The notes: a model not told the origin generated them from the sequence alone. A stretch of 64,000 bases of DNA from Fratercula arctica (GCA_947846985.1 CANTUZ010000005.1:36154389-36218388); one strand, 5' to 3'. Counted from the stretch's first letter, positions 10,271 to 23,009 are shown. Numbers and translations: made by a program.

Positions 10271-13200
10271 AAGAGTACATTTACTACCCATAAGTGGACT
10301 AGAGGGATAAATGGCAGGAAGGGAAGGAACTATTGAAGCTACAAATCAGTGATGAAAAAAGACAAGGGAATGTAAGTTCGTTAGCTATAAATATAGGCTG
10401 AAAATATGAAAGCTTCTAAATTTGGCTTTCAGACAGCAGCCAAAAGTTTGACTTGTGTTTAAGGTGGACCATGGGACACTTAGAGACTATGACGATTTCT
10501 TGGGATCAGAGGTGACAGTAATTGATGACCTTAGATTTCTTTTCTAATCACGTGCTCAAGTGTTGCCTACAAGGTGATGTTTTTTTGGAATTATTACCAT
10601 GCCAAAAACTAGACAGGCAAATAGATTTTGGACTTGGTAAATTTTCTAGAACACCCTTGCAAGCTAACTTAAACCTTCTGACCTCAGCTTATGATAGATC
10701 ATCAGGCATGTGTCAAAACCCACAAATTTCCATATGATATCAAAGCTATAAAAGCTCAAGGAGGAAGCCATGTTTATCTAACTTTTGACATTTGGGTGTC
10801 CCAGCGAGGAGGTTAGTTGTCTTAAACCTCCCTACAGTCAATGTGGTGATAGAGATCCTTCCAGAGGACAAATCAGAACTAATTTAAGTGCTCTGACTCA
10901 TTTTCTGAACAAGCTTCTGATACTGGAAACTAATATTAGATGCCTAATGTGAGGCAATATGATTGCATCGCTCAGTGGCAATGTCAAATACAGTGATAAA
11001 AAATATCTCCTCCTGTAAATAATGCATTAAATATTTCTCTATAAGGGCTATTGTTTAGTTACAAACTGCTATGATAGTAGGACTACAAATAAATAGCAAA
11101 AGTATAAATTAGTGCTTTGGCAAAATACATTGCTTTCAAGCCTCAAGAGCAGCTGAACCTTTAAAGGGGAGCTATGGTGAGACCAGGCATAATGACACCC
11201 AGTGCTGTACCCATGTCCCCATCTGTGACTCTCACCCTGGCTCACAACTGTCTGTTAAGACTGGTCTCTCAAATGCTACACTCAGTTTCCCCCAGAGTGG
11301 AGGCGCGTCTGTCACTTTCCACCCCAAACTGCTTTGTAGTCAGGGGAAAAATAAAACCCTGCACCCTGTCGTCCCCACAGCCTTCTGTGAAGTTCTCCAT
11401 CTTGCTCTACTCATTGACTTAACACGCCAGGAAAATCAAATATTCTTTCTCTTCAAAAATCTGTTAATTCATTCATGAAGACATGTATTATTTAAAAAGT
11501 CACACATTTGAGTAGATGCGATTTTCAAGACTATTATTCATTTCTAGGCTGCATACAGTCCTGGTCAATTTATATTCAATGCTGCTTTCTTGCTTAATTA
11601 GCTCTTCTTGTTTTGGATGCTTGCCCTTCTATATTATTGTAGCCAGGAAAAATATGCTTTTCTCCTCTTTTTTGTAAACAATACAAGCCAAGGTCATCAA
11701 TAAGCTGGCCATTGCTTTTATCTCAATGATATGCTCTGGAATACAGTATCCGTGGGTCAGGAAGTATCTAGTGATAATTAGCAGGGGTTGATTCTGGCCT
11801 GTCTACCTTTTAGATTATTTTAGGTTCTACCAGGAGTCACAGAAATAATTAATTTCTAGCAATGAAAACTCCAAACAATTAATCTCTAAGGATTTCTAAT
11901 AATTGACTTTAAGGCTTGTTGTCGTTTTAGGGTCTCCACCAGTGAGACGTGACCAGTGAAACCTGATTCAGCAGCTACATACGGCTAATATAAAAGCTGT
12001 TTCACTTTTTACTGTTTCTCTTTCACCCAGAGAGATTTATCCTTTGAATCCTTTATCTTTCAGCGTCTTAGGCATAAAGAAACCCTGCACTGAGAGAGGC
12101 GGACTCAGTATGGATACTGTGTTCACCTATGTAAACTCTGGTGGGAAAGCTTTGTTCCAAAGCAGGTAACAAATATCAGCACTGTGCTCAGGTTGCAAAA
12201 TGGCCTTACCTTAACCCACTACAGTCGTCAGGTTCCTTCAAAATTATAAACAGGCATCCGCTGACTCGTACTCCTCCAAGGAAGCACTGTGTTAGGGACA
12301 GATGATTCCCCATGTGCCTCTGCCTGGTCACTGCAGTAGAGCAGCAGCAATTTCTCCTTGCTCTTTGATCTGGAACAACGTGGGGATGGCTACTATCACA
12401 ACTCTACTATTGCCTGAACTCCTATCACTGGGGGAGCAGAGGCGGCGGAGGTTCTCCTAACATAAGATGGAATTGAAGATATCGAAACCTTCTTGCCAGG
12501 GTGGGGACTCTGTTTCCTCATAGCTGAGGACATGCTAACACCGCTCTGATGAAATGGAAAAGCAGCTCACTGGCAGCGTTGTCCTACTGCTCCACACTTT
12601 CCCACCCAGAGGTTGTTTTCTTGCTGGTCCACCAGTACAATTTCAAGCTAGGCCTGAAGCTCTAGCGCGTGATCAAGGCTAAGTCTTTGGCCTGCATTAT
12701 TTCTTGATAGAGATGCAGGGGCCTCTTCCTTACAAAATCATTGAATGTGGCTGTACTTCTGCTTACAACAGTAGTTTTTACTCTTTTCTATGTATGTTGA
12801 ATACTCTTAGTGTTTCTCGGATGTTGTGATACATAACTCAGTGGTGAAGGGAAGTCTCCATTACTTTTTTACAAAGTGAGCTGTGATTGTTCTGACAGCA
12901 CTATTCTGTATGCAGAAAGTCAAACATACATAAGCCCTAGAGGCAGATGGCTGAATTGTGCTTTCCCTTTGCACAACTTAAAATTTCAAGGTGGTCCAGG
13001 TGATTTTTAATAGAACTATGCTTCTCAGGACAGAGGTCTAGATATCTGGGGTGTATCTCGCTCTGTATGGGAATTTGTTATCTGGCCTAATATAATTGCA
13101 TTATACAAAATATATAAGCCTAACTTTGGGGAAGTACCTAAACTGCACACCTGGATACCTTAACTTTGTTCAGATGAATCCCAGCCTCAGTGACATGAAG

Positions 13201-13865
13201 CTGTATGTTGGGTTGGCTTTCTGTGAAGCAAGGTTTTAAAGCTCAGGGGACTGCATCTCTTTAAATTCAGCTTTTACCTCTTGCTTGTTGACTTTTACAC
13301 ATAAACACAAGTTTTTTCGAGAGGTATCCCTCTGAAAAACTCTGAAACAGAAAGCTCCAAACATGAGAATTTCAAGTCCCATCACATTTATGTATACACT
13401 TGCATGTACAGCTTTTCCTCTAAGCAAAGAATGAAAGTGACGATCAATATGCAGCATTTTGAAATGTTGCAAAGTTATATGAAGTAAGTTTTTGAAAGGA
13501 ATGGGGGGCATGAATGGCATAGAAATGGAATAGTAGGTATGTTAGTCAAAGACGACCAGAAACCTCCCATGTCTCTTACCTGTTGAAACAACAGAAGAAA
13601 CATATTGATTTAACCTGCTTTCAAGTAACTAAAATTTGGAAAAGCTTCTCAGAAAAGATTAGAGGAATCCTTCAACATGTAAAAAGCTTATGCACAGTGC
13701 TAGGGGTTATTGCTTTTGTTATAGTTTTTTCTTCATAGCAGTTAATATTCACATAAACTGAATGTTCAGCCTCTTCATTATAGTTTTAATTCAATCACAT
13801 CGCTTTTACTGTTTTATTTATGTGCATTCTTCTAGTCCAAGAGTGTGTCACTGTGTTCATCTCAT

Positions 13866-13926
13866 TAAATATGGGTACTCACTCAGTAAATATGTGTACT
13901 TCCACTCAGTAAATATGGGTACTTTC
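13866..13926. repeat. Tandem repeat, about 22-bp unit, 2.7 copies
   Basis: The unit TAAATATGGGTACT..ACTCAG occurs at 13866-13886, 13887-13909 and (partial) 13910-13926. The copies differ at few positions, and the unit length varies 21-23 bp. Confidence 0.85.
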
Positions 13927-16867
13927 AAAAATGATGCCTCAGTTTAGTAACAGATGCTTCTTAAAATATTTAGAATTTGAAAGTGTAAAGAAGCCGTCAG
14001 TAGCATTCTGATTTGTGTATAAATATTTATTTAGCACACGTTCTGGCCAATGTACTGCCCTTGATTTTTGTGCAAAACTTACAGTAACTTCAATGGAAAT
14101 TCTGAGCTTATGACTGGAGAAAAATATGGTTAATTCAGCAACCCAGCTGCTTTTATATCCCAGAATAGCAAGCAGTGCCTCTAGTGAAGGAGGTGGGGAA
14201 ATACGGGAGTTTATGTCATTCTTAGCTTTCTGTTGCTGGGCACACATTTGGGTAACAGCTTAAGTTACAGCAGACTCTGGGCTATTCTAACTCTGTTCAG
14301 AGACTTGTAGCTGGGTTCCTATCAACTGAGGCAGGATAGTGGTATGAACATAAGAAACCAATGGCCAGTAAAGCTCTAGAAATATTTGCTAGAAATCCTG
14401 TGAGAGGCTGTTACGTGATAAAATTTATATGGGGCAAAAAAATTAATGTGAGATAAATGTTTGATGGAGGAACATGAGGCCTTCATCACTGAAATGAGAT
14501 TCTAAGGCAAATAATTTCCTTTCTGCTAGTGCTAGCATGAGAAATGTTATGGAAAGTGGAGTCTATTTGCAGAATCAGTGTAAAAGCAGATTCTCAATCA
14601 CATATCCTTTCTCATGACATAGGAAAAAAAATACAGATTGCAGACAAAACTGAAGCTTATCTAATATGCAGCATAAAACATAATCGAGAGAGAACAATTC
14701 TAAGTTGCTGAGAGCAGCTCCAGTCTCCTGAAGCTTTCATCCTTGCCTTTCTCCATATTTTCTAGGTTTTTGGTAGACATTTCCATTAGCATGTCAGGGT
14801 TTTAAGAGGATAAAATGGCAATAAAACAGACCACCTACTGGAAATAGCAAAATTCACACTGGTGTAACACTGAAAAATAATTTATTAACTTTTAATAATT
14901 TGTTTTACTTAAAAAAAAAAAAACCTTCTACTGTGATATAAACTAAAATATTACACAAAAAAAATAATTTTAGCTTATTAGCAAATGGATGTCTTTCCTC
15001 TGCTAATTGTACTAGCAGCAGAATGCAATTGGATGCCTGAGGAAATTCTTACAAAGCTATTCCCACTACCCAAGTACCTGCTATTATTAAGACGCAGAGT
15101 ACAAAATACAAAATAAAGTGCACGATGGCAAACAAGGTTGCTGTCAATGTCAAGAAAAAATCCTAACATGTTTTGATCTTAAAAATTATCCTCAAATTGA
15201 GTGAGACACTTGAGGTGTCTAGAAGGCTTAGCAGATTTCTACTCAGTTTAGTAAGACTGCATTGTCATTAACAGGAATCTCTCTGCTCAACTCTATTTCC
15301 AGGATCCTCTTCGAATCAAAATAAAGTAGAAATTGAGGAAATCATCTGAGATTCTGTAGCTTAGCAAGCTACTTTTGCAAACACATACAAAGCCTTAAAA
15401 TTTTTACTCCTTAAAGAAATGCACAAATAAAATACGGCAAATGTGCCTATGAGGAAGATAGTGTTTTCCTTGATGTCAACAGAAACTGAGTGCAGAGCAT
15501 TAGCAGTACAAATAGGAAACAGCACGCATAGTTAGTTTCTTGAGTTTAGGAATATAATTTTGCTTTTTTATATAGCAGTGGTCACATAGTTCTCTGTATT
15601 CCCCTTCTTTGCTGTGCCAGCAAGGCACGTTCCAGTGAAGCAGCCATAGGCAAACCTGAATAGCTATTTCCATATGCGCCTAATACCCTACATACCCAGA
15701 CCACTTTCAGTGGAGAATGAGAGGCCACAGTCTGCACCACAGCCGGTCACCTTCTCGTGTCTTCATGCACTCATGTCCTCAGGCCACGGCAGCACACGTG
15801 CAACAGCCAGTTCCGTGACTCTCCATGTCACATACGGGTTTTCACAGATCCATACAAACTGGGACCAGGGACACTGGAGAGATTTCAGTGAAAAGTAAAA
15901 ATTTCAGCCGCATATCCAAACTATGTCAGGTGTACAGCAGAACCAAGCCACACATTAGCACATCCTGGAAGCAGAGAGGAACAGGAATGGCAGAGTAGAC
16001 AAGTAAAACAGCATTCAAAGACTTGTGATAACTCAGGGCAGACATAATGACACTTTCCTGTTAGAACGGCAGTTTCTGGACAAGAAAATGATCAGTTCTA
16101 CTTGTGAGTGATTTTGTTGGCATAAAGCTGATTTCTCCTTCGCTTGCATACGCTTTTTTAACAGATGCTAAAAAAAATGCTGTTTAAAAGCTGCTTGACA
16201 GAACTAGTCATTATCTGAAGAAGTACAATTAATTTGTTCAACCTGGAGAAAGTAAGATATATGAAAGCATAGAGAAGTCACTTCTGTAATTTCAATTTTC
16301 CTTATGATAACTGCCTCTCAGATACATCTCATCCATAGCCATCAGACCATAAAACTAGGCTATTAAGTTAAAACTTGCACTTTAAAAATCCACAAAATCT
16401 TGTGCTAGGAATATAAACCGTGACCCCTTTAGTTATTTAGGAGATCTAGGCATTTTGAACATTATTACAAGGGGCCATTAGAAGGACCGAATCCATAGTC
16501 TTTATTGATTTAAGAGTCATCCAACTGTACTTATCTAAGTGTTACACGAGTGAGCGACTGCTGTAAGATTATGACTTTCAGAGTCTTACATATATACTAG
16601 AAGGCAGCCAGGAAAACTAAACATTAGATCCAGCATCTCAGTTTGAAGCCTGTTCTCATTAACTTCAATTAAATTTCTTTTGTGTCTGTCTCCCATTTGC
16701 CTCACCAACTTTTCTTATTGGTGCTGGGTATATTAGAGTAGATTACAGACAAGTAAGAAACCAAACACTCGGTTAGAAGCAGCTATAAAAGTGATTAAAC
16801 AGTTCTTCTGGGGTTTATGATGGCTTTTTTTCCTTTTTAAATTTTTCCCTAGACATGTATAAGAATA

Positions 16868-16905
16868 CATATATATGTGTGTGTGTGTGTGTACATATAT
16901 ATATA
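16868..16905. repeat. Microsatellite (TA/TG)n
   Basis: An alternating tract: TATATATG, then about eight TG units, then ACATATATATATA. A simple dinucleotide repeat. Confidence 0.9.
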
Positions 16906-18059
16906 GCAAGTTTTGACTTTGTGCAAATATTGCAAGGATAACAGCAACCAAAATCATAAACATTTTAAACTTATCCGTGGCCACATTTTCTAGATAGAAA
17001 ACGGACGGTGCGGTGAGTTAATACTACAGTTCCAGTGACCTCACTTAGTATTGCATACTTCATTTGTCTTTAGAAAAAAAAAATCCCTTTTACCTTTATC
17101 TGCTTGTTTTAAAATATTTGACCCTTCTTTTATTCCACAGAGAACTACCTCAAAGCCAAATCCATGCAGTTTGAGAAGTTCTCCTGGGGGGAGCTCAATA
17201 TTAACACAGGAGGACCTACTGTTTTCCTGTTTACAATATGTTTGGGTTCTGTATATAGTCTTAAAAAAATCCATTACTTCAATACTATGAGATTGTTACT
17301 ATTAGCCATCAGCTCATTCTGACAAAACCACAGGCAATGTCTCTGCCACCAAAGATACTTCAAAGATTGATGGTTTGAACTTGCCTTGAAGCATGGAAAA
17401 TGACTAACATACTAATGAACAACACAAAGTGTTATTGTTAGCACTGGGAAAACCATTTTAGCTCAAATTCTCAAAGGTACTTGGATAATTTTACTGTTAA
17501 CTTCAAAAGAGACAGGATTTCAACCTTAGATTTTTTTTTCTCCCGACTCTCAGAAACTGCTTTACCCCTTTCTAGCTAGTTTATGCTATAATCCCCCTAA
17601 AATCGTGAATTTATACTGACACAAAACTTTTCATAAAGGGGTAGAGACCCAAATAAACAAGTGGCCCTTACTGCCTTTCTGAAATCTCATGGAGCCCAAA
17701 GATTACATTAGCTTCCAAATTAATCAGACAGTAACACTTCCCACATACAGAAAGCTACTTTTCAGGGATGAGTATTACCTTCCCCTCATTTTACTCAAAT
17801 TGATATATTCAAAACATACCAAGTTTACTGTTCTTTAAACATTACTCTCAAACATAGCATTTTTTAAAATGACTGTGACTCCTTAAGAAAGATCTTATTC
17901 TCTTTAAACATATTTCTATTTTATTTCTATAACAAAAATACCTGAAACAAAATCTATTATTCTGACATGCAGAGTTAGTTATTTTGATATGTAGTCTTCA
18001 ACTTTGCTGCATACTGAATGTTTTGTAGTTTTGAAACTCTGGTTTGCACATAAAGTATA

Positions 18060-19760
18060 TAATAAAAGTACAATATAAATAAAATAGTTTATTACAAGTA
18101 TTTTAAAAGAGCTCTACAATACACTTTCAAAACATTTTATACAGTATTCTGTCTTTCAATATGAAACAATTCACATAGGGAGAAAAAAATCTCAATATAT
18201 ATAGCTATAGTCATTATCATCATACTGCATTCATCTGTCATACAAAAATCATAGTAACTACAGACTGTTTCTGAGTATCTTTCCTGGTTTTATTGTCTCT
18301 GAAAATGGGAAAGAATGACATTTATGAAAATATAATAAAACCTCCCTTCACCTTTCACTTCATTTATACCAAATACTACAAAGCTTATGCCACAGCAAGA
18401 CCTTAAAAAAAAAAAGAAACCAAAAAAACCCATTTTACTTAAATAAATATGGATGTATTTAAATAGTAAAAAGAATGCCGCGTATCTTACAGGTATGCTA
18501 ATTTAGAAATAGAATTCAAAACTTCAGATTTCAACTATTCAGAAGTTCCATAACAAAGGAAAATATCCTAAAAGGTAGTTTTTTCAGAGAAAAAAAAAAA
18601 AGAAAAAAACTTCATTCTTGTTCATTATGCATAAATCTCCACTTCACTTACACTTCTTGCCAGCCCCACAGGCACAATGGGCAAAGCTCTCTACTTACCA
18701 GAAAGTATAACTACAGATTCTATTAATACAAAATCAGAATTATTTAATTCGAGCTGAAAGTCATTTTCAGTCTCTTATATTTAATGTAACTAGAACATGA
18801 CTTCCTGACAAAACTGCTCATCTGAGTTATTATCACATCTTAGAGAACATTTCTTTTACTGGTGCAATACGTATGCTAGAAGGAGACTGGAACAGATAGT
18901 AAGCCCATCTGTAATATTAATGATAATTTCTTATCCTCTTTTCTTGCAGAAAAATAATTCAGTATTGTATGAATTGGCCAAAAAGGCTAGAAAAGGCAAG
19001 GGGTATACAAAGAAGTGGAGATAATTAAGTGGTGAAATGGATGAATTGATTATAAACGCTGCTCTTTTAGCATTGTCTACTTACGCTTTATCATAAAAAG
19101 GGAAAAGGTCTCATTCCTTATCCATAGATCTCCAAGCACATTACAAAGCAGTTAAAGTTTTCTAGTAACTGTTCTATAACACCCCATCAACATTTTTTCC
19201 TCATTAAACTTCTTTTTCCCCTTTTTATACTTCCTTTTTTACATCTTTTATCTAAAAATAAGCGTTATTTTTTAAAAAAAGTATGAAATAAATACAGCAA
19301 GTGTCCTTTGCTTGCAACATATACAGAGCCAGAAAAAAGTAAAAGGACTGTTTTTTCTGTATTCTGAAAATTACCTTTTTATCTTCACTTTTTGGATGCT
19401 TATCATTGGACAGCAATAGTGTCCTAAAGTACTATACGGGAGAAGGCATAACTTAAAACATCTGATTCATGGAGCACTGCAGATTGCTGCAACACTATTA
19501 ATACAGTAAGAAAGTATATTTATAAATTAAGATAGGAAAAGAAACGCAAAGTGGCTTTTTTGTTGCATGGTGGTTTTTTTTGTTTTAAACATCTTCTCAT
19601 ATTCATCACAAATTATATCAAGTAGACAGTTCTGAAGACAGTAAATGAACTCTTCACCAGGTCATCTCCATAACAGAAAAAGATAATCCCCTTCAGTCAA
19701 TTGTCCAGTCTAACATAAGCCTTTTAATAAATATGCAACCAAAAAATTGAATATATAATT
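18060..19760 (-). other. ZNF770: Probable ZNF770 3' UTR
   Basis: AT-rich DNA just downstream of the ZNF770 stop, with no other feature. Candidate AATAAA signals for the minus strand (TTTATT on plus) are at 18289-18294, 18088-18093 and 17930-17935. No AATAAA is close to the stop, so a long 3' UTR, as in mammalian ZNF770, is plausible. The end point is uncertain without transcript data. Confidence 0.45.
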
Positions 19761-21944
19761 TCATAGGACATTATCCAGTTTTGATAAAAACAATATATTC
19801 TCCGGTTGTTGCTCAGTGGAACTCAGCTTTAAGCTCTCTTTAAAGTGAATAAGGTGATGTCTTTTCAAATGTGGGGCCTGTCTGAAATTTTTACCACAAA
19901 CTGAACATTCAAATGGCTTCTGTCCGGCATGCATCAGGTAATGTCTTTCAAGCTTAGAAGGCGATTTAAAAGTTTTAAAGCAGATGCTGCACTGATACAA
20001 TTTGTTAACAACTTCACTTTTTTCAGTACCTTCAGAAAAGTCATGCCAGTAGCTGTAACAGCTTTGCTCTGTTTCCAGCAATTTACTATACAAATACGGC
20101 TGTGTGTTTCTACTGCTGGTGTCAAGAACAAAGTCCCCTGACTCAATTTCAACTTTGATTTCAGCTGCTTGGTTTGACTGAATCAACTCAAATTCTTGAA
20201 AGCCAGATGCCCGTGAAGGTGTTTGAGAATAACCCACAGGCTCAGAAGACTTAAATTCAATGTGGTCTCCCTGATGATTGAAAAGTTTGTTCAGGTTTTC
20301 AAATTCTACCTGGCAAACGGGGCTTTTATAGGGTCTCTTTTCAGTATGGGTGAGCTGATGTCTTTTTAAGTGAGCTGACTGTCTAAATGTCTTCCCACAA
20401 ACATTACAGCCAAAGGGCTTCTGTCCCGTGTGTATAAGATAATGTCTTTGAAGTTTGGATGAAGACGGAAAGATTTTTTCACATCTGTCACATTTACACA
20501 CTTTGTGTCTGTTATGTATATTTTTAGCAGAAGCTGAAAAAGCACAGTGAAGTACTTCTGGATTATCAAAGCAGCCATCATCTGATGAACCATAAAAAGC
20601 GTCACCTTTATTATGCAGTGAATCATCGATGTTTAACATGCTTTCACCAGTAAGCATACCTTTTAAATTAATTCCAAAGTCATGAGGTTGCGGGTGCTCT
20701 TGCCTAGGTAATGGCACAGCAAACGTTCTTTTCATCCGATTAGTAAGTGCCTTGTGCATGTCAAGCTTGCTATGGCAATCCTTGAAAGGTTTAGTGGAAG
20801 CATGCTGATCAGAACGCTGATCTCTAGCTGCAACCAGGTCAGGACTTTTAAAGTGACCCGATTTTATTTTTTTTCTGTCAGTCCGAGAAAAATCTGTTGC
20901 CTTTCTTCCAGTACGCTTCAGCTTCGTAAGGATCTTATTTTTCATGCTGACTCTGTGGCTGCATGCTGCTGTACCATTATTTGAACTTTTGCCATTTCTC
21001 AGATAACAACATTTGTGCAAATTTAGAACCTGCTCCGTTTCAAAACACTGCTCACATGCTGGGCACTGAAAGGGTACAATATAAATCGAGTGAACATCAT
21101 GTGGGTCATTCTCCTGTGACTCGTAAGTGTCAGCATTCTCAAAACTATCCCTCTTTCCTTCCAACAGGTTCTGTGGACTGGGATATTTAAGAGTCTTTGT
21201 TTTGTATAAAATATTGGGGGAAGTCTTATTTCTGGCATGGAGCTGTTTGTGCTTTATGAGCTTGCTCTGTATTTTAAACCCCTTCTGACAAAAGCAGCAC
21301 TGAAAAGGCCTTTCTTCGGTGTGTGTGAGCTGATGGATTTTCAAGTGTGTTGACTGTCTGAAAGATTTACCACATGAAGAACACTTAAAAGGTTTCTGGC
21401 CAGTGTGAATAAGGAAGTGTCTTTCTAGCTTAGATCTTGATGGAAATGTCTTGTTACACGATTCACAAGCATGAGTTTTCTTTCTCCTTCTGGCACCATG
21501 TAGATGATCTGCCTTCAGGCACTGATGCAGCATCCACCTCTCTTCAGTTGTAAAAGATTTACAGCACATAGAACATTGAAATATGCCAGAAGTGACCCTG
21601 TCTTGCTCAAAAGTCACAGAGTTTTCTGCTTGCTTGGTATCATTCTGATAATTTTCATTATGAAGCTGCTGATGCTTTAAGAAAGTGATTAAGTTTTTGA
21701 AGTTTCTATGACAAACAATACACTTAAAAGGCAGGTTATGGGTTAACTGATGCCTCTCCAGGTGGACTAGCTGCCTAAATGTTTTATGGCACACATGACA
21801 TTCAAATGGCTTTTGACCAGTATGTATCAGATAATGCCTAGCTAATTTTGATGGAGTTTCAAACTGTTTATGGCAAATGTCACAAATATATGGCTTTTTC
21901 TTGGGTATCCTATCAGCTGTTACACACTGCTGAACTTTTAACAT
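19761..21944 (-). CDS. ZNF770: ZNF770, C2H2 zinc finger protein (727 aa, complete)
   Basis: A nuclear DNA-binding protein of the C2H2 family, with no KRAB, SCAN or BTB domain visible. The whole CDS is one exon ending in TGA at 19761-19763. The ATG is chosen because an in-frame TGA lies just upstream; context is AAAATG. It seems to start at the methionine that is internal in the longer human N-terminus (recalled). Canonical fingers: 21-41, 49-69, 75-95, 160-180, 188-208, 216-236, 485-505, 513-533, 652-672, 680-700. Two C-x2-C-x12-H-x-C fingers lie at 124-142 and 294-312. A degenerate finger lacking its first Cys spans about 540-561. Four two-finger modules joined by T/AGQKPF linkers are near copies of one another. 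A basic, low-complexity stretch spans about 330-410. IKVE at 596-599 fits a SUMO consensus. Motifs such as ERPFQCCFCQKGFKIQSKL and DVHSIYIVPFQCP identify ZNF770. Its neighbour AQR agrees with the known gene order. Confidence 0.96.
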   Translation of the reverse strand: MLKVQQCVTADRIPKKKPYICDICHKQFETPSKLARHYLIHTGQKPFECHVCHKTFRQLVHLERHQLTHNLPFKCIVCHRNFKNLITFLKHQQLHNENYQNDTKQAENSVTFEQDRVTSGIFQCSMCCKSFTTEERWMLHQCLKADHLHGARRRKKTHACESCNKTFPSRSKLERHFLIHTGQKPFKCSSCGKSFRQSTHLKIHQLTHTEERPFQCCFCQKGFKIQSKLIKHKQLHARNKTSPNILYKTKTLKYPSPQNLLEGKRDSFENADTYESQENDPHDVHSIYIVPFQCPACEQCFETEQVLNLHKCCYLRNGKSSNNGTAACSHRVSMKNKILTKLKRTGRKATDFSRTDRKKIKSGHFKSPDLVAARDQRSDQHASTKPFKDCHSKLDMHKALTNRMKRTFAVPLPRQEHPQPHDFGINLKGMLTGESMLNIDDSLHNKGDAFYGSSDDGCFDNPEVLHCAFSASAKNIHNRHKVCKCDRCEKIFPSSSKLQRHYLIHTGQKPFGCNVCGKTFRQSAHLKRHQLTHTEKRPYKSPVCQVEFENLNKLFNHQGDHIEFKSSEPVGYSQTPSRASGFQEFELIQSNQAAEIKVEIESGDFVLDTSSRNTQPYLYSKLLETEQSCYSYWHDFSEGTEKSEVVNKLYQCSICFKTFKSPSKLERHYLMHAGQKPFECSVCGKNFRQAPHLKRHHLIHFKESLKLSSTEQQPENILFLSKLDNVL

Positions 21945-22086
21945 TTTTAAAAATCAATTACACCTCGCCTACTGTTAATTCCTTCAGATAGGTATTTGAA
22001 GTGAAATCATCAATTGCTCACTAAGATGGAAGGCTGTAGAAGCAGCAAATTTTCTCAGGAGAGATATTCTTAAATCCCACAGGTCC
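21945..22086 (-). other. ZNF770: ZNF770 5' UTR part of the coding exon
   Basis: A strong acceptor (pyrimidine-rich CTCTTTTTCTTATTTTAG, ct at 22087-22088) lies 142 bp above the start codon, with in-frame stops between it and the ATG. This fits the ZNF770 layout of non-coding 5' exon(s) spliced to one coding exon. Confidence 0.75.
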
Positions 22087-23009
22087 CTAAAATAAGAAAA
22101 AGAGTATTATTTTAGCCTATATTAATACATAATTGCCTAAGTTTGTCTCATTTTCTACATAAGAGACTAAGACCATCTAGATTAGAATACTCCCAATTTA
22201 ATTTATCTTACAGTGCTTTCCTCATAACATGTTACACAATACAGAAAAACTAAACTTGTTTCTTCTGGAAAGTAGTCTAAGTAATCTGTGATGCAACACA
22301 GATATTGTTCAGTCCTGCATGTTACTTCCAAATAAGACACAGTTCAGCTACATTATATTTAGGTTATATACAAATAAAGCATATTCTGAAAAAAATTCAT
22401 GAAAAAATTACCGTAATAGATTTGTCCACTACAGCAATAATTCTAACTCCCTGATATAATATTTGTGAAGACGAGAGAAAGAGAAAAGAACTGGGGATTC
22501 TTGGATTTAAAAAAAAAAAAAAAATAAATGAATACAGTGTTAACAATACATTGAAACCAAGTACAAAGTTACTATTCAAATTTCTGCATCTTATGAACTG
22601 TATCCAGAAGAAACAGTAGTGTAATCATTTCTGCTTTATCTCAAAATAGCAAACACCAGAGCCAGTCAGAAAGAGCAACACACCAACCATAAACTACAAC
22701 CAGAAAGAGGATAACCTCCAACAGGCTACCTCCACAGGCTACGTTCACTATCTCACCACAGAGCTAGAATATCAGAGTTCTGATACCTAACCATGAGTAT
22801 ACTCTGAAGTCACTATAAATATAGAGGTCATTATCATAATGAATATTTCAGTCTAAACCAAAATCATGACATAGCTTTAATTTTCCTTGAATTTTCACCA
22901 GATGAAATAGGCTTGGGCAAGCTACTGTGTCTCAGCTAAGGCATAATGAGTTACAAACAAGAAACAGTAACTTTGCAAGTACCTGAGTGCATGAGAAGTT
23001 ATTATAATA

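Larger units (their letters stand above)
8931..18050. other. Intergenic DNA between AQR and ZNF770
   Basis: No exon, RNA gene or clear mobile element recognised over about 9 kb. The sequence is mostly AT-rich. Local features: a run of 12 G at 10259-10270; a TG/TA tract at about 16868-16905; a tandem of about 22 bp at 13866-13926; and an unclassified, less AT-rich block at about 12060-12760. All open frames are short and look like chance. Confidence 0.7.
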
